Positions 11,982-21,616 of a DNA stretch of 64,000 bases are shown here, piece by piece. The stretch is from NCBI RefSeq assembly GCF_008923205.2, contig NZ_WBMS02000011.1, positions 124,001 through 188,000 of the forward strand. Reading direction: 5' to 3'. Origin of the DNA: Actinomadura physcomitrii (GTDB lineage Bacteria; Actinomycetota; Actinomycetes; Streptosporangiales; Streptosporangiaceae). The notes under the pieces are model-generated. The model saw nothing but the letters and a program-made list of their open reading frames with translations, ran no database searches and was not told the DNA's origin. How positions within the stretch are numbered: the stretch's first letter is position 1; every line of letters starts with the position of its first letter. The position numbers were made by a program, and so were the translations under genes.

Positions 11982-12974
11982 ATGGGTGTCGAGATTCGGG
12001 TGGAAGGGCTGAAGAAGTCGTTCGGGCGGCAGGTCATCTGGGAGGACGTGTCGCTCACCGTCCCGGCGGGCGAGATCTCCGCGCTGCTCGGGCCGTCCGG
12101 CACCGGGAAGTCGGTGTTCCTGAAGACCCTCGTCGGGCTGCTGCGCCCGGACCGCGGCCACGTCTACGTCGGCGGCGGCGACGTGCCCCGGCTCGCCGAG
12201 GGCCGGCTGTACGAGATGCGCCGCCACTTCGGCGTGCTGTTCCAGGACGGCGCCCTGTTCGGTTCGCTGAACATCTTCGACAACGTCGCGTTCCCGCTGC
12301 GCGAGCACACGCGCAAGGGCGAGTCGGAGATCCGCCGGATCGTGCTGGAGAAGATGGAGATGGTGGGGCTCTCCGGCTCCGAGCACAAGCTGCCCGGCGA
12401 GGTCTCCGGCGGGATGAAGAAGCGCGCCGGGCTGGCCCGCGCGCTCGTCCTCGACCCGGACATCATCCTCGCGGACGAGCCGGACTCCGGCCTGGACCCG
12501 GTCCGCACCGCCTACCTGAACCAGCTGTTCGTCGACCTCAACGCCGAGATGGGCGCGACGTTCCTGATCGTCACGCACGACATCGGCACCGCCCGGGTGC
12601 TGCCCGACAACCTCGGCCTGCTGTTCCGCCGGGGGCTGGTGATGTTCGGGCCGCGCGAGATGGTGCTGTCCAGCACGCACCCGGCGGTCAACCAGTTCTT
12701 CAACGCGCGCCGCGAGGGGCCGATCGGGATGGCCGAGGAGAAGGACCTCGCCGACGTGGCGGGCGAGGCGCACGTCCCGCAGGCGATGCCGGGGCCGATC
12801 CCGCCGCAGCTGATGCCGAGCGACGGCAGCGTGCGGCCCGCGATGCGCCGCCCCGGCGCCTGGCTGCGGCAGCACGGCGTGACGCCGCCGCCCGGCTCGT
12901 TCATCGACGGCCAGGGCAACGACTGGCTCGCCGACTGGGACGAGCTGACCGCGGCCCGGCGCCGTCCGGAGTGA
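11982..12974 (+). CDS. ABC transporter ATP-binding protein, Mce/Mla (MceG/Mkl-like) type
   Basis: 330-aa ATPase of the family that energises Mce (lipid/sterol) importers. Walker A GPSGTGKS is at 37-44, the signature LPGEVSGGMKKR is mid-protein and Walker B ILADEPDSGLDP follows. The SGGM-type signature and the long C-terminal extension (about 80 residues, Pro/Gly-rich) fit MceG/Mkl rather than a drug exporter. The start ATG is preceded by GGGAG 5 nt upstream. An in-frame ATG at 11937 is possible but adds an unconserved basic stretch. No permease or Mce genes are adjacent, which is usual because MceG is often encoded alone and serves several Mce operons. Confidence 0.88.
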   Translation: MGVEIRVEGLKKSFGRQVIWEDVSLTVPAGEISALLGPSGTGKSVFLKTLVGLLRPDRGHVYVGGGDVPRLAEGRLYEMRRHFGVLFQDGALFGSLNIFDNVAFPLREHTRKGESEIRRIVLEKMEMVGLSGSEHKLPGEVSGGMKKRAGLARALVLDPDIILADEPDSGLDPVRTAYLNQLFVDLNAEMGATFLIVTHDIGTARVLPDNLGLLFRRGLVMFGPREMVLSSTHPAVNQFFNARREGPIGMAEEKDLADVAGEAHVPQAMPGPIPPQLMPSDGSVRPAMRRPGAWLRQHGVTPPPGSFIDGQGNDWLADWDELTAARRRPE

Positions 12975-13032
12975 CGCCCGGGGCGGGCGGGGCGCGGGTG
13001 ACACGCGACGGCGGGGACGGGAGAATGATCCG

Positions 13033-13986
13033 GTGACATTACTTCTGTCCCGTTCCGAGCTGGAATCGCTGCTCGTCCCCGCCGAGTGCCTGGACGCGCT
13101 GCGGCGCGGCTTCACCGCCGCGGAGGACGGCACCGTGGCGCGGCGCGTCGTGGCGAAGGTGCCCGGCCAGGGCACCGCCACGGCGCTGCTGCCCGGCGTG
13201 GTGGAGGACGTTCCCGCGTACACGGTGAAGGTGAACGCCAAGTTCCCGGGATCGCGGCCCGCGGTGCGCGGCGTGGTGTGCCTGCACGACCTCGGCACCG
13301 GCGAGCTGCTCGCGCTGCTGGACTCGGCGACCGTCACCGCGTGGCGCACCGGTCTCGCCGCCGCGCTCGGCACGCACGCGCTGGCCCGTCCCGCCGCCGA
13401 CACGGTCGCGGTCATCGGCGCGGGCGCGCAGGCCGAGCTGGTGATGCGGGGGCTGGCGGAGTTGCGGCCGGTGCGCGGGCTGACCGTCTGCGACCTGGAC
13501 GCCGAGCGCGCCGCCGCGTTCGCCGGGCGGCACGGCGAGCGGCTCGGCGCGCGGGCGTCGGTCGCGGCCGATCCGCGCGACGCCGTCCGGGGCGCCGGGA
13601 TCGTCGTGGTCGCGACGTGGGCGCGCCGGCCGCTGCTGCACGCCGCCGACATCGCGCCGGGCACCCACGTCACCTCCCTCGGCGCGGACGAGCCGGGGAA
13701 GGCCGAGCTGGCGGCCGACCTGCTGGAGGGCGCCCGCGTGGTGGTCGACGACGTGCCGCTCGCGGTCGAGATGGGCGTGCTCGCGGGCGCCGGCCTGGAC
13801 GTCAAGCACGCCGCCGGGACGCTGCGCGACCTGCTGCTCGGCGAGGTGCCGGGCCGGGTGAAGGACGGCGAGGTGACCGTGTACGCGCCGGTCGGCCTGC
13901 CCTGGCAGGACCTCGCGCTGAGCTGGACGGCCTACCGGGCGGCCCGCGCTGCGGGGACGGGCCTGGAGACCGACCTCCTGGCGTGA
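13033..13986 (+). CDS. Ornithine cyclodeaminase / mu-crystallin family protein
   Basis: 317-aa NAD(P)-dependent enzyme family member. The substrate-side N-terminal half has the family pattern (KVNAKFPGS, then a core with TAWRTGLAAALGTHALA). A Rossmann fold opens with VAVIGAGAQAELVMRGL. Relatives convert ornithine to proline, reduce cyclic imines, or oxidise alanine or N-substituted amino acids, so the specific reaction is not assigned. It starts with GTG 58 nt after the ATPase gene, in the same direction, and may share its transcript. Confidence 0.85.
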   Translation: MTLLLSRSELESLLVPAECLDALRRGFTAAEDGTVARRVVAKVPGQGTATALLPGVVEDVPAYTVKVNAKFPGSRPAVRGVVCLHDLGTGELLALLDSATVTAWRTGLAAALGTHALARPAADTVAVIGAGAQAELVMRGLAELRPVRGLTVCDLDAERAAAFAGRHGERLGARASVAADPRDAVRGAGIVVVATWARRPLLHAADIAPGTHVTSLGADEPGKAELAADLLEGARVVVDDVPLAVEMGVLAGAGLDVKHAAGTLRDLLLGEVPGRVKDGEVTVYAPVGLPWQDLALSWTAYRAARAAGTGLETDLLA

Positions 13987-14009
13987 CCGTACCGCCGCGC
14001 GCAGCATAT

Positions 14010-14023
14010 TGAAACATGTTCTA
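14010..14023. promoter_or_regulatory. KstR-like palindromic operator (TGAAACATGTTCTA)
   Basis: The 14-mer matches the mycobacterial KstR consensus TnnAACnnGTTnnA at every fixed position. It lies 52 nt upstream of the SDR gene start, where a TetR-type repressor of sterol catabolism would bind. No kstR gene is in the window. The assignment rests on the motif and on the lipid/steroid-like genes it precedes. Confidence 0.5.
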
Positions 14024-14074
14024 GTTTCTGTCTAGGCTGGGCGCTCACGGGCGAACGACCGGGAGGTGACGCCG

Positions 14075-14875
14075 GTGATCCAGGACCGGTTCGCAATCGA
14101 GGGCAGGGTCGCGGTGGTGACCGGCGCGGGCCGCGGCATCGGCGCGGCCGCCGCCGTGGCGCTCGCGCAGGCGGGCGCGGACGTGGCGATCTCCGCCCGC
14201 ACCGAGGAGCAGCTGCGCAAGGTGGCGGCGGAGATCGAGGCGGCCGGGCGGCGCGCCCTGGTCGTGCCCGCCGACCTCAGCCGGCCGGACGCGGCGGCCG
14301 AGCTCGCCGCGCGCGCCGCCGAGGACCTCGGCCGCCTCGACATCGTGGTCAACAACATGGGCGGCACGATCCCGAACGCCTTCCTGGACACCACCCCCGA
14401 GTATCTCGAGAACGCGTTCCAGTTCAATGTGAGCACCGCGCACGCGCTGACCCGCGCCGCCGTGCCGCACATCCTGGAGTCGGCCACCGCGTCCGCGCCG
14501 GGCGCCGTCGTCAACATCTCCTCGGTGCTCGGACGCGTCGCCGGGCGCGGCTACCTCGCCTACGGCACCGCCAAGGCCGCGCTCGCCCACTACACCCGGC
14601 TCGCCGCCACCGACCTCGCGCCCCGGATCCGCGTCAACGCGGTCGCCGTCGGCTCCGTCGCGACGTCCGCGCTCGACATCGTCATGACCAACGACGAGCT
14701 GCGCGCGCAGATGGAGCAGGGCACCCCGCTCGGCCGCATCGGCGACCCCGAGGAGGTCGCGGCGGCCGTCCTCTACCTCGCCTCGCCCGCCGCCGCCTAC
14801 ACCACCGGCACCGTGCTGCGCGTCGACGGCGGCATCGACGTCCCGAACCTCGACCTCGGCCTGGAGGACCTGTGA
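14075..14875 (+). CDS. Short-chain dehydrogenase/reductase (SDR)
   Basis: 266-aa classical SDR oxidoreductase. The cofactor motif TGAGRGIG is near the N-terminus, NNMGG is in the middle, and the catalytic Ser-Tyr-Lys set is seen as ISS...[11 protein letters not shown] 14075 is preferred because GGGAGG at 14061-14066 is 8 nt upstream; GTG 14066 would overlap that site. It is coupled by a GTGA overlap to the following DapB-like gene and sits behind a KstR-like palindrome, which suggests a step in sterol or related lipid catabolism. Confidence 0.92.
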   Translation: MIQDRFAIEGRVAVVTGAGRGIGAAAAVALAQAGADVAISARTEEQLRKVAAEIEAAGRRALVVPADLSRPDAAAELAARAAEDLGRLDIVVNNMGGTIPNAFLDTTPEYLENAFQFNVSTAHALTRAAVPHILESATASAPGAVVNISSVLGRVAGRGYLAYGTAKAALAHYTRLAATDLAPRIRVNAVAVGSVATSALDIVMTNDELRAQMEQGTPLGRIGDPEEVAAAVLYLASPAAAYTTGTVLRVDGGIDVPNLDLGLEDL

Positions 14876-15936
14876 CGTACCGCGTCGTCCAGTGGAGCAC
14901 CGGCAACGTCGGCCGGCACGCCATCGCGGGCATCGACGCCCGCCCCGACCTGGAGCTCGCCGGGGTGTGGACGTCCACCCCCGCCAAGATCGGCAAGGAC
15001 GCCGGGGAGCTGGCCGGGCTCGGCCGCCCCCTCGGCGTCGCCGCGACCGGGTCGGAGGAGGAGCTGCTCGCGCTGCGCCCCGACTGCGTCGTCTACACCT
15101 CGATGGCCGACGTCCGGCTGATGGAGGCGATCGACGACCTGTGCCGCATCCTGCGCGCCGGGATCAACGTCGTGTCCAGCAGCCCGGTGTTCCTGCAGTT
15201 CCCGGACGGCGTCGTCCCGCCGGAGATGTCCGACCCGGTGCGGGAGGCGGCGGAGGCGGGCGGCGCGTCGCTGTTCGTCAACGGCATCGACCCCGGCTTC
15301 GCCAACGACGCCCTCCCGCTCGCCGTCACCGGCATCAGCGAGCGGATCGACCAGGTCCGCTGCATGGAGATCCTCAACTACGCCACCTACGACCAGGGCA
15401 CCGTCCTGTTCGACATCATGGGATTCGGCCGGTCCCTGGACGACACGCCGATGCTGCTGCAGCCGGGCGTGCTGACGATGGCGTGGGGCAGCGTCGTCCG
15501 CCAGCTCGCCGCCGGCCTCGAGGTGGAGCTGGACGAGGTCACCGAGCACCACACCCGGCTGCCCGCCCCCGAGACCTTCGAGGTGTCCTCCGGGACGATC
15601 GAGAAGGGCACCGCCGCCGCGCTGCGCTTCGAGGTGCGCGGGATGCGCGGCGGCGAACCCGTGATCGTCCTGGAGCACGTCACGCGGTTGCGCGACGACA
15701 TCGCCCCCGACTGGCCGCAACCCGCCGGCGCGGGCTGCTACCGGGTCGAGGTCCGCGGCGAACCGGACTACACCGTCGACCTCCAGCTGCTCGGCGGCGA
15801 CGGCGACCACAACACCGCGGGCCTGAAGGCGACCGCGATGCGGCTGGTCAACGCGGTCCCCGCGGTCGTCGCGGCGCCCCCCGGCCTGCTCACCGCCCTG
15901 GACCTACCCCCCATCACCGGCCGCGGCCTGCTGTAA
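14872..15936 (+). CDS. DapB-like NAD(P)-binding oxidoreductase (amine-dehydrogenase-like family)
   Basis: 354-aa protein with an N-terminal Rossmann motif (STGNVGRHA) and the fold of the dihydrodipicolinate reductase N-domain. Such proteins are frequent in actinobacterial lipid and steroid catabolic loci and resemble 2,4-diaminopentanoate dehydrogenase. They are not the lysine-pathway DapB, which is about 100 residues shorter. The start codon GTG overlaps the SDR stop (GTGA), so the two should be translated together and may act on successive intermediates. The substrate is unknown. Confidence 0.82.
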   Translation: MTYRVVQWSTGNVGRHAIAGIDARPDLELAGVWTSTPAKIGKDAGELAGLGRPLGVAATGSEEELLALRPDCVVYTSMADVRLMEAIDDLCRILRAGINVVSSSPVFLQFPDGVVPPEMSDPVREAAEAGGASLFVNGIDPGFANDALPLAVTGISERIDQVRCMEILNYATYDQGTVLFDIMGFGRSLDDTPMLLQPGVLTMAWGSVVRQLAAGLEVELDEVTEHHTRLPAPETFEVSSGTIEKGTAAALRFEVRGMRGGEPVIVLEHVTRLRDDIAPDWPQPAGAGCYRVEVRGEPDYTVDLQLLGGDGDHNTAGLKATAMRLVNAVPAVVAAPPGLLTALDLPPITGRGLL

Positions 15937-15937
15937 C

Positions 15938-16771
15938 TCAGCGCGCGGCGGCGTTCAGGAGCGGGACGAGGAGGTCTTCCTCCTGGTCCAGGTGCGCCTC
16001 CAGGCCGGCGGTGAGGCGGTCGACCTCGGCAGAGAGCGCGGCCCGGTCGGGTGCGTCGGCGGCGAGGACGGCGCGCAGCTCGTCCAGTACCGCCTTCAGC
16101 GCCTCGTGCTGCTCCCGCATCAGCGCCAGCGCCGGAGCCAGCTCCGGGTGTCCTTCCTCGACGCCCGGGAACAGCATCAGATCCTCGCCCGCGTGGTGGT
16201 TGCCGAGCCCCTGGCACAGCACCAGGCAGTTCACGCGGAGCTGCGCGCAGAGGCCGGGGCCGGACGCGGCGACCTCCGCGCGGATCCGGCGCAGCTCGTC
16301 GCGGAACGCGTCGTGCACCGCGACGAGCATGTCGCCGGGGCGCTCCGGCCCGGGCGGCGGGCCCTCGGTCGTCTGCACGAGCGCGACGACCGGCAGCGTC
16401 CGGCCCGACTTCGCCTCGTACTCGGCCCAGCCCGGGTCGCTTTCGACGGCCCGCGCGAACGCCCGGTCGCGCTCGCCGCCCTCCAGGACGACCGCCTCGG
16501 CCTCGTACCGGAACGCGCCGCTCTCCACCGTCACGCGCGGGTGCGCGACGAGGTTGCGGAACCACGCGGGGTGCTTCGGCGACCCGCCCGCGGACGCGAT
16601 GACGAGGACGCGGCCGACGCCGTCCGGCAGGTAGCCGAGCGGCGTGGTGCGCGGGGCGCCCGTCCGCGCCCCGGTGGTGGTCAGCAGGAGCAGCCGGCCG
16701 CCCTCGAACGGGCCGCCGACCCGGCCGCCGTTCGCGCGGAACTCCTCGATGACCTGCTGGTTGAAATTCAT
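15938..16771 (-). CDS. Fusion: deazaflavin-dependent nitroreductase domain plus hemerythrin HHE domain
   Basis: 277-aa two-domain protein. Residues 1-140 follow the F420-dependent nitroreductase (Ddn/DUF385) pattern (RLLLLTTTGARTGAPRTTPL, then GGSPKHPAWFRNLVAHP). Residues about 150-277 are a four-helix HHE domain with metal-binding His/Glu candidates (HDAF, NHHAGEDLMLF, EQHEAL, HLDQEEDLL). The first half would bind F420H2 and the second an iron pair, suggesting redox or nitrosative-stress handling. ATG 16771 gives the usual MNFNQQVIEEFR opening; an in-frame ATG at 16804 lacks a better ribosome site. It ends only 2 nt past the convergent DapB-like gene's stop. Confidence 0.88.
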   Translation of the reverse strand: MNFNQQVIEEFRANGGRVGGPFEGGRLLLLTTTGARTGAPRTTPLGYLPDGVGRVLVIASAGGSPKHPAWFRNLVAHPRVTVESGAFRYEAEAVVLEGGERDRAFARAVESDPGWAEYEAKSGRTLPVVALVQTTEGPPPGPERPGDMLVAVHDAFRDELRRIRAEVAASGPGLCAQLRVNCLVLCQGLGNHHAGEDLMLFPGVEEGHPELAPALALMREQHEALKAVLDELRAVLAADAPDRAALSAEVDRLTAGLEAHLDQEEDLLVPLLNAAAR

Positions 16772-17107
16772 TCTGCGGTGGTCGTCCTCTCTGTTTTCGG
16801 GCATGGCGAATCGACTGGGAAAGCGGGAAAGGCGCAGGCCGTTCAACGGCATGCGAAATGACACGCGGAACGGCGCAGTGGATAGCGCGCTGAACGGCGT
16901 GGAAAAAGGGAGAGATGCGTTCGCGGGCGATGGTGTCCGGCGGGCATGCCGCTGACGTCGCGCTATGCGGAAGGGCGGGCCTCGCGCCCGCCTCCGGCTC
17001 ACTCGGAGGCCGGGTGCCTCACTCGCTCGTGGCCCATGGCCGACCCGGCAGTCACGGAGAAGAACTTACTCAATTCGCGGGAATTCGGCAAGGGCGGGTC
17101 GCGCTTT
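16772..17107. other. Intergenic region with two adjacent hairpins
   Basis: 336 nt between two minus-strand genes. Two neighbouring inverted repeats are seen: 16974-16980 with 16986-16992 (7 bp), and 16991-16996 with 17004-17009 (6 bp). They could terminate the LuxR-type gene. The AT-richer segment 16770-16930 probably holds the promoter of the nitroreductase-hemerythrin gene. No coding sequence is supported. Confidence 0.4.
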
Positions 17108-20086
17108 TCACAGTCCTTCGCGGACGGCGAGGGCGGCGGCCTGGGTGCGGCCGCTGACGTTCAGTTTCGCGAGGATGTTGGAGACGTGCACGCTCGCGGT
17201 CTTCGGGGAGATGAACAGCGCCGCCGCGATCTCCTTGTTGTTGCGTCCCTCGGCGACCAGCTTCAGCACCTCCCGCTCCCGCGCGGTCAGCGCGCCGAAC
17301 GGGCCCGCCGGGGCGGGGGCGGCGGCCCGGCCGGAGTCCAGCCGGGCCCGGGCGCCGAGGTCGCGGAGCGCCGCGAGCAGCGGCGCCGCGCCGAGCCGCT
17401 CGGCCGCCGCGACCGCCCGCCGCCACTGCTCGGCCGCCGCGTCCCGGTCGCCGTGCCCGGTGAGGGCCTCGGCGAGCCGCCACCGCGACCGCGCCACCTC
17501 GTACACGAACCCGCCGTCCGGGTCGCCGTAGGTGAACAGGTCGACGGCCTCGCGCCACAGGTCGACGTCGAGGACGCCGTCGAGGCGGCGCCGCTCCGCC
17601 TCCGCGCGGGCCAGCCAGGCGCGTCCCTCGACGCCGAGCCACGCGCGGGGCCAGCCGTCGGCGGTGGTCGTCGCGGCGCGGCGGGCCCGGGCGAGCAGGT
17701 CGTCGCCCGCCTCCACGGCGGCGCGGACCGCCGCCTCGTCGCCGGCGGCGCGGGCGCGGGCCGCCCGTTCGGCGTGCGCCCACAGCCCGATCGCGGCGAC
17801 TCGGACGACGGGGACCTCCGCGTTGTAGACGCTCTCGCGCAGCGTCCGCTCGACGTGCTCGATCGCCGCGCCGGGGTCGCCGTCCCAGAGCGCGAGCTCG
17901 GCCGCGAGGCCGTGCGCGACGTAGTTGAGGAACGCGTCCCGCGCCCACAGCGGCTCGATCCAGCGCAGCCGCTCCCGCGCCGCCGGGTCGCCCTGCGCGA
18001 CCTCGGTGAACAGCGCGTACGCCGACACCTGAGCCTCCGGCGTCCGCGCGACCCGGACGGCGAACTCGCCGGCGAGCCGGTTCGCCTCCGCCCAGTCGCC
18101 GGACGTGTAGTGGATCAGGTACCGCAGGCAGCGCAGGACGATCCCGTAGGTGCTCCAGCCGAGCCCGGCGTCCATCGTCCACTTGACGGCCTCGTCGGCG
18201 GCGGCGGTGGCGCCGGCGAGGTCGCCGCGGTCGAACTTGGCGCGCGCGTGGTGGAACGCGGCGCGCAGCGCGACGACCTGGCGGCCGCCCTCCAGCGCCA
18301 GGTCGCGGGCGCGGGCGAACACCTCGACGACGTCCGGGTCGGCCTCCCGCGACTCGCGGAACACCCCGAGCGTCACCAGCAGGCTCGCCTCGGCGCCGGT
18401 CGCGCCGGTGGCGCGAGCCAGCTCGACCGCCTCCTCCGCGACCGCGGGCATCTCGCCGTGCTCGTCGTTGTACAGCAGCGTGCGGGCGTAGGTGGACAGG
18501 GCGGCGGCGCGCTCGGGCCGCGGCGGGTCCGGCGGCAGCATCGCGACGGCGGCGCGCGCCATCCGCTGCGACTCGTCGTCCTCGTCGATGTCGGAGAGGT
18601 ACTCGGCGAGCCGGTCCCGGATCCGGGCGCCGAGCACCACGTCGGCCGGGTCGGCGAGCTCCAGCAGCCGCCGCAGCCGGGAGATCGCGCGGCGCTGCTC
18701 GCCCGCCCGTCCCGACGTGCGGACGGTGTCGAGCGCCAGCCCCATCCGGTCGGTGCCGGACGCGCCCTCCGGGTCCGGCACCGTCTCCCACAGTTCCAGG
18801 GCCCGGTCGTAGTGCTCGAACGCCTCGTCGGGCGCGCCGAGCCGCTCGGCCTCCCGGCCCGCGCGGACCGACGCGGCGAACGCGGTCGGCAGGTCGTGCG
18901 CGGCGAGGCTGTGATGCGCCAGCTCGGCGGCCGATCCGCGCCGCCCGCCCGGCGGGACGTCCGGTCCGAGCAGCCGGGCGAAGTCGGCGTGCAGCCGGGT
19001 CCGCTCGCCCGGCAGCAGGTCGGCGTAGACGGCCTCGCGCAGCAGCGCGTGCCGGAAGGTGTAGCCGGTGCCCGCCGGGACGAGCAGCTGGTGCGAGACG
19101 ACCTCGCGCAGCGCCTCCCCGACCGCGGCCTCGTCCAGTCCGGCCGCGCGGCGGACCAGCTCGTCGTCGATGCGGCGGCCGGCGACCGCGGCGACCCGCA
19201 CGACGCGCTGCGCGCCGTCCGACAGCCGCTCGACCCGCGACAGCAGCAGGTCCGCGAGCCCGGCGGGCAGCTCCTCGCCGGTGCTCTCCGCCGAGTACAG
19301 CTCGGCGGCGTAGAACGCGTTGCCCTCCGAGCGGCGGTGTACCCGCTCGACGGTCGCGGCGGTGACGGGCGCGCCGCCGCCCGCGAGCCCGGCGAGGTAC
19401 TCGGCGGTCTCGGCGGGGCCGAACGGGCGGACCTCGATGCCGGTGACGGTCGGCAGCCGCAGCAGCTCGGCGACGACCGGCCGCAGCGGGTGCCGCCGGT
19501 GCAGGTCGTCGGAGCGGTAGGTGCCGACGAGGCAGACCCGCTCGCGCGACAGCACCCGGCTGAGGAACGTCAGCAGGTGCCGGGTGGACCGGTCGGCCCA
19601 GTGCAGGTCCTCCAGGACGAGCAGGACGGGCCGGTCCCGCCCCTCGGTGCGCGCGCCGAGCTCGCCGAGCAGCCCGAGCACCGCGCCGAACAGCTGCTGC
19701 TGGCCGAGTTCGGACGCGGCGTCCGGGGAGCCCTCGCCGTCGGGGAGCAGCCGCCGCAGCACCGGGCGCGACTCCAGCGCCGCGCGCACGCCTTCGGCTT
19801 CGGGGCCGGTGCCGCGCGACGCGGTCCACAGCGCGTCGGCGAGCGGCAGGTACGGCATGCTCTCGCCCAGCTCGGCGCACTGCCCGACCAGGACCGCGCA
19901 GTCGCGCTCGCGGGCGGCGGCGGTGAGCGCGGACACCAGGTGGGTCTTGCCGACGCCGGCGTCGCCGCTGACCAGCACCACGGCGGCGCCGCCCGCGGCG
20001 GCCCGGTCGAGCGCGCCGGTCAGCTCCGCCAGCTCGGCGGTCCTGCCGATCAGCACCCGGCCGCCCCTTTCCGTCATCCCGCACAT
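17108..20086 (-). CDS. LAL-type (large ATP-binding LuxR) transcriptional regulator
   Basis: 992-aa regulator. The N-terminal AAA/NB-ARC-like ATPase has Walker A SGDAGVGKT at 40-48 and a Walker-B-like LLVLEDLHWADRS. A long helical TPR-like middle follows, then a C-terminal LuxR helix-turn-helix (LTAREREVLKLVAEGRNNKE, then ALFISPKTASVHVSNILAKL). LAL proteins commonly activate secondary-metabolite or sugar-use operons. It lies 51 nt downstream of the ANL ligase gene in the same direction, so it may be the operon's own activator. An internal ATG nine bases in (20077) is an equally plausible start. Confidence 0.93.
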   Translation of the reverse strand: MCGMTERGGRVLIGRTAELAELTGALDRAAAGGAAVVLVSGDAGVGKTHLVSALTAAARERDCAVLVGQCAELGESMPYLPLADALWTASRGTGPEAEGVRAALESRPVLRRLLPDGEGSPDAASELGQQQLFGAVLGLLGELGARTEGRDRPVLLVLEDLHWADRSTRHLLTFLSRVLSRERVCLVGTYRSDDLHRRHPLRPVVAELLRLPTVTGIEVRPFGPAETAEYLAGLAGGGAPVTAATVERVHRRSEGNAFYAAELYSAESTGEELPAGLADLLLSRVERLSDGAQRVVRVAAVAGRRIDDELVRRAAGLDEAAVGEALREVVSHQLLVPAGTGYTFRHALLREAVYADLLPGERTRLHADFARLLGPDVPPGGRRGSAAELAHHSLAAHDLPTAFAASVRAGREAERLGAPDEAFEHYDRALELWETVPDPEGASGTDRMGLALDTVRTSGRAGEQRRAISRLRRLLELADPADVVLGARIRDRLAEYLSDIDEDDESQRMARAAVAMLPPDPPRPERAAALSTYARTLLYNDEHGEMPAVAEEAVELARATGATGAEASLLVTLGVFRESREADPDVVEVFARARDLALEGGRQVVALRAAFHHARAKFDRGDLAGATAAADEAVKWTMDAGLGWSTYGIVLRCLRYLIHYTSGDWAEANRLAGEFAVRVARTPEAQVSAYALFTEVAQGDPAARERLRWIEPLWARDAFLNYVAHGLAAELALWDGDPGAAIEHVERTLRESVYNAEVPVVRVAAIGLWAHAERAARARAAGDEAAVRAAVEAGDDLLARARRAATTTADGWPRAWLGVEGRAWLARAEAERRRLDGVLDVDLWREAVDLFTYGDPDGGFVYEVARSRWRLAEALTGHGDRDAAAEQWRRAVAAAERLGAAPLLAALRDLGARARLDSGRAAAPAPAGPFGALTAREREVLKLVAEGRNNKEIAAALFISPKTASVHVSNILAKLNVSGRTQAAALAVREGL

Positions 20087-20137
20087 TATCCCAGCGGATG
20101 GGATGATCCGCCCTGTGCGGCCCCGGGCGCACGCGTG

Positions 20138-21616
20138 CTACCCGGCGGCGAACCGGGTGGCGAGCGCGGCCTTGTCGGGCTTGCCGCCGGGCGTGCGGGG
20201 CAGCTCGTCGATCACCCACAGGTGCCGCGGCTCGCAGCGCGCGCCGAGCGCGCCGCGCACCAGCGCGCGGAGTCCGTCGAGGTCGACCCGGCCGCCGTCG
20301 CGGCCGACCACGACGCCCGCGAGGACCCGCCCGGCGGCGTGCGGGAGCGCGAACACCGCGGCGTCGAGCACGGCCGGGTGGCCGGTGAGGACGTGCTCGA
20401 TCGGGTGCGCGTACAGGCCGCCGGGGAGCCGGTCCTCGGCCCGGTCGAGCAGGAACAGGTTCCCGTCGGCGTCCATCCGGCCGACGTCGCCGGTGCGCAG
20501 CCAGCCGTCCCGGCACGCGGCGGCGGTGCGGGCCGGGTCGTCCACGTAGCCGCTCATCCGCTGCGGCGACCGCGTCCACACCTCGCCGGCCTCGCCCGCC
20601 GGCAGGTCGGCGCCGTGCCGGTCGCGGACGCGCAGCTCGACGCCCGGCACCGCGCGCCCGACCGACATCAGCAGTTCGGGGCGGGCGTGGTCGCGCGGCT
20701 CCAGCACGGTCAGGAACCCGCCCTCGGACGTCCCGTAGTTCTGCGTCAGCAGCGGGCCGAGCCGCCCGGCGGCCCGCGCGGTGCGGGCGGGCACGGCCGC
20801 GGCGCCGCCGTAGACGATCAGCCGCAGGGTGGTCAGGTCGGCGGGCGCGTCCTCCAGGTGCTCGGCGAGCGCGTACAGGTCGACGGGGCGGCCCGCCATC
20901 AGGTGCGTCACCGCCTCCCGCTCGATCGTCTCCGCCAGCCGCCCGGGCCGCGCGTCCGGTTCCAGGACGGCGGTGCCGCCGCCCGCCAGCGTCCAGATCA
21001 CGAACATGTCCGGCAGGTACCGGGCGCGCGGCGTGACCAGCAGCCGCCACGGCGGCGGCCCGTACATGGCCTGCGCGGCGGCGAGGTGGGCGGCCTCGGC
21101 GTCCGGCCCGTACGCCACGATCTTGTTCCGGCCGGTGGTGCCGCTGCTGAAGGTCACCAGGGACGCGTCGTCCGGGACGCCCGGCATGTGCACGGCGCCG
21201 GTCGCGGACGCGAGGTACAGCTCGTCGTCCAGGGCCTCGTGGACGGGCACCGGGCACGCGGCGAGCAGCCTCTCCGCCTCCGCGCGCCGCGACGGGGCGT
21301 ACAGCAGCGCCGACGCGTCCAGCGCGCGCATCGCCCGCAGGACGACCTCGTCCGGCACACCGCCCCACACGTGGACGAACCGGCAGCCGAGCGCGAGCGC
21401 GACGATCCGCGCGACGGGCGACTCGGTGCCCGTCCCGTACAGGCACGCGATCGTCCCGCCCGGCCGGACGCCGCCCGCCGCCAGCCGTCCGGCCGCCGCC
21501 GACACCATGCCGAGCACGTCGTCGCCGGACAGCCGCAGCCCGCCGCGCACCAGAACCTCGCGCGGGCCCGCCGCTCGCAGGCCGTCCAGCAGCGCGGGCC
21601 CGAGCCCGCGGTTCAC
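20138..21616 (-). CDS. ANL superfamily AMP-dependent ligase (stand-alone acyl-CoA synthetase / adenylation enzyme)
   Basis: 492-aa enzyme that should activate a carboxylic acid as acyl-AMP, then pass it to CoA or another acceptor. The P-loop TFSSGTTGRNKI, the A5-like NYGTSEGG, the A7-like LRTGDVGRMD and the C-terminal catalytic lysine in PGGKPDK are visible. No carrier-protein domain is attached. The GTG start overlaps the P450 stop (GTGA) and GGGAGG lies about 6 nt upstream. It is the fourth gene of the CuS-like/DAO/P450/ligase operon and could activate the product of the preceding oxidations. Confidence 0.9.
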   Translation of the reverse strand: MNRGLGPALLDGLRAAGPREVLVRGGLRLSGDDVLGMVSAAAGRLAAGGVRPGGTIACLYGTGTESPVARIVALALGCRFVHVWGGVPDEVVLRAMRALDASALLYAPSRRAEAERLLAACPVPVHEALDDELYLASATGAVHMPGVPDDASLVTFSSGTTGRNKIVAYGPDAEAAHLAAAQAMYGPPPWRLLVTPRARYLPDMFVIWTLAGGGTAVLEPDARPGRLAETIEREAVTHLMAGRPVDLYALAEHLEDAPADLTTLRLIVYGGAAAVPARTARAAGRLGPLLTQNYGTSEGGFLTVLEPRDHARPELLMSVGRAVPGVELRVRDRHGADLPAGEAGEVWTRSPQRMSGYVDDPARTAAACRDGWLRTGDVGRMDADGNLFLLDRAEDRLPGGLYAHPIEHVLTGHPAVLDAAVFALPHAAGRVLAGVVVGRDGGRVDLDGLRALVRGALGARCEPRHLWVIDELPRTPGGKPDKAALATRFAAG

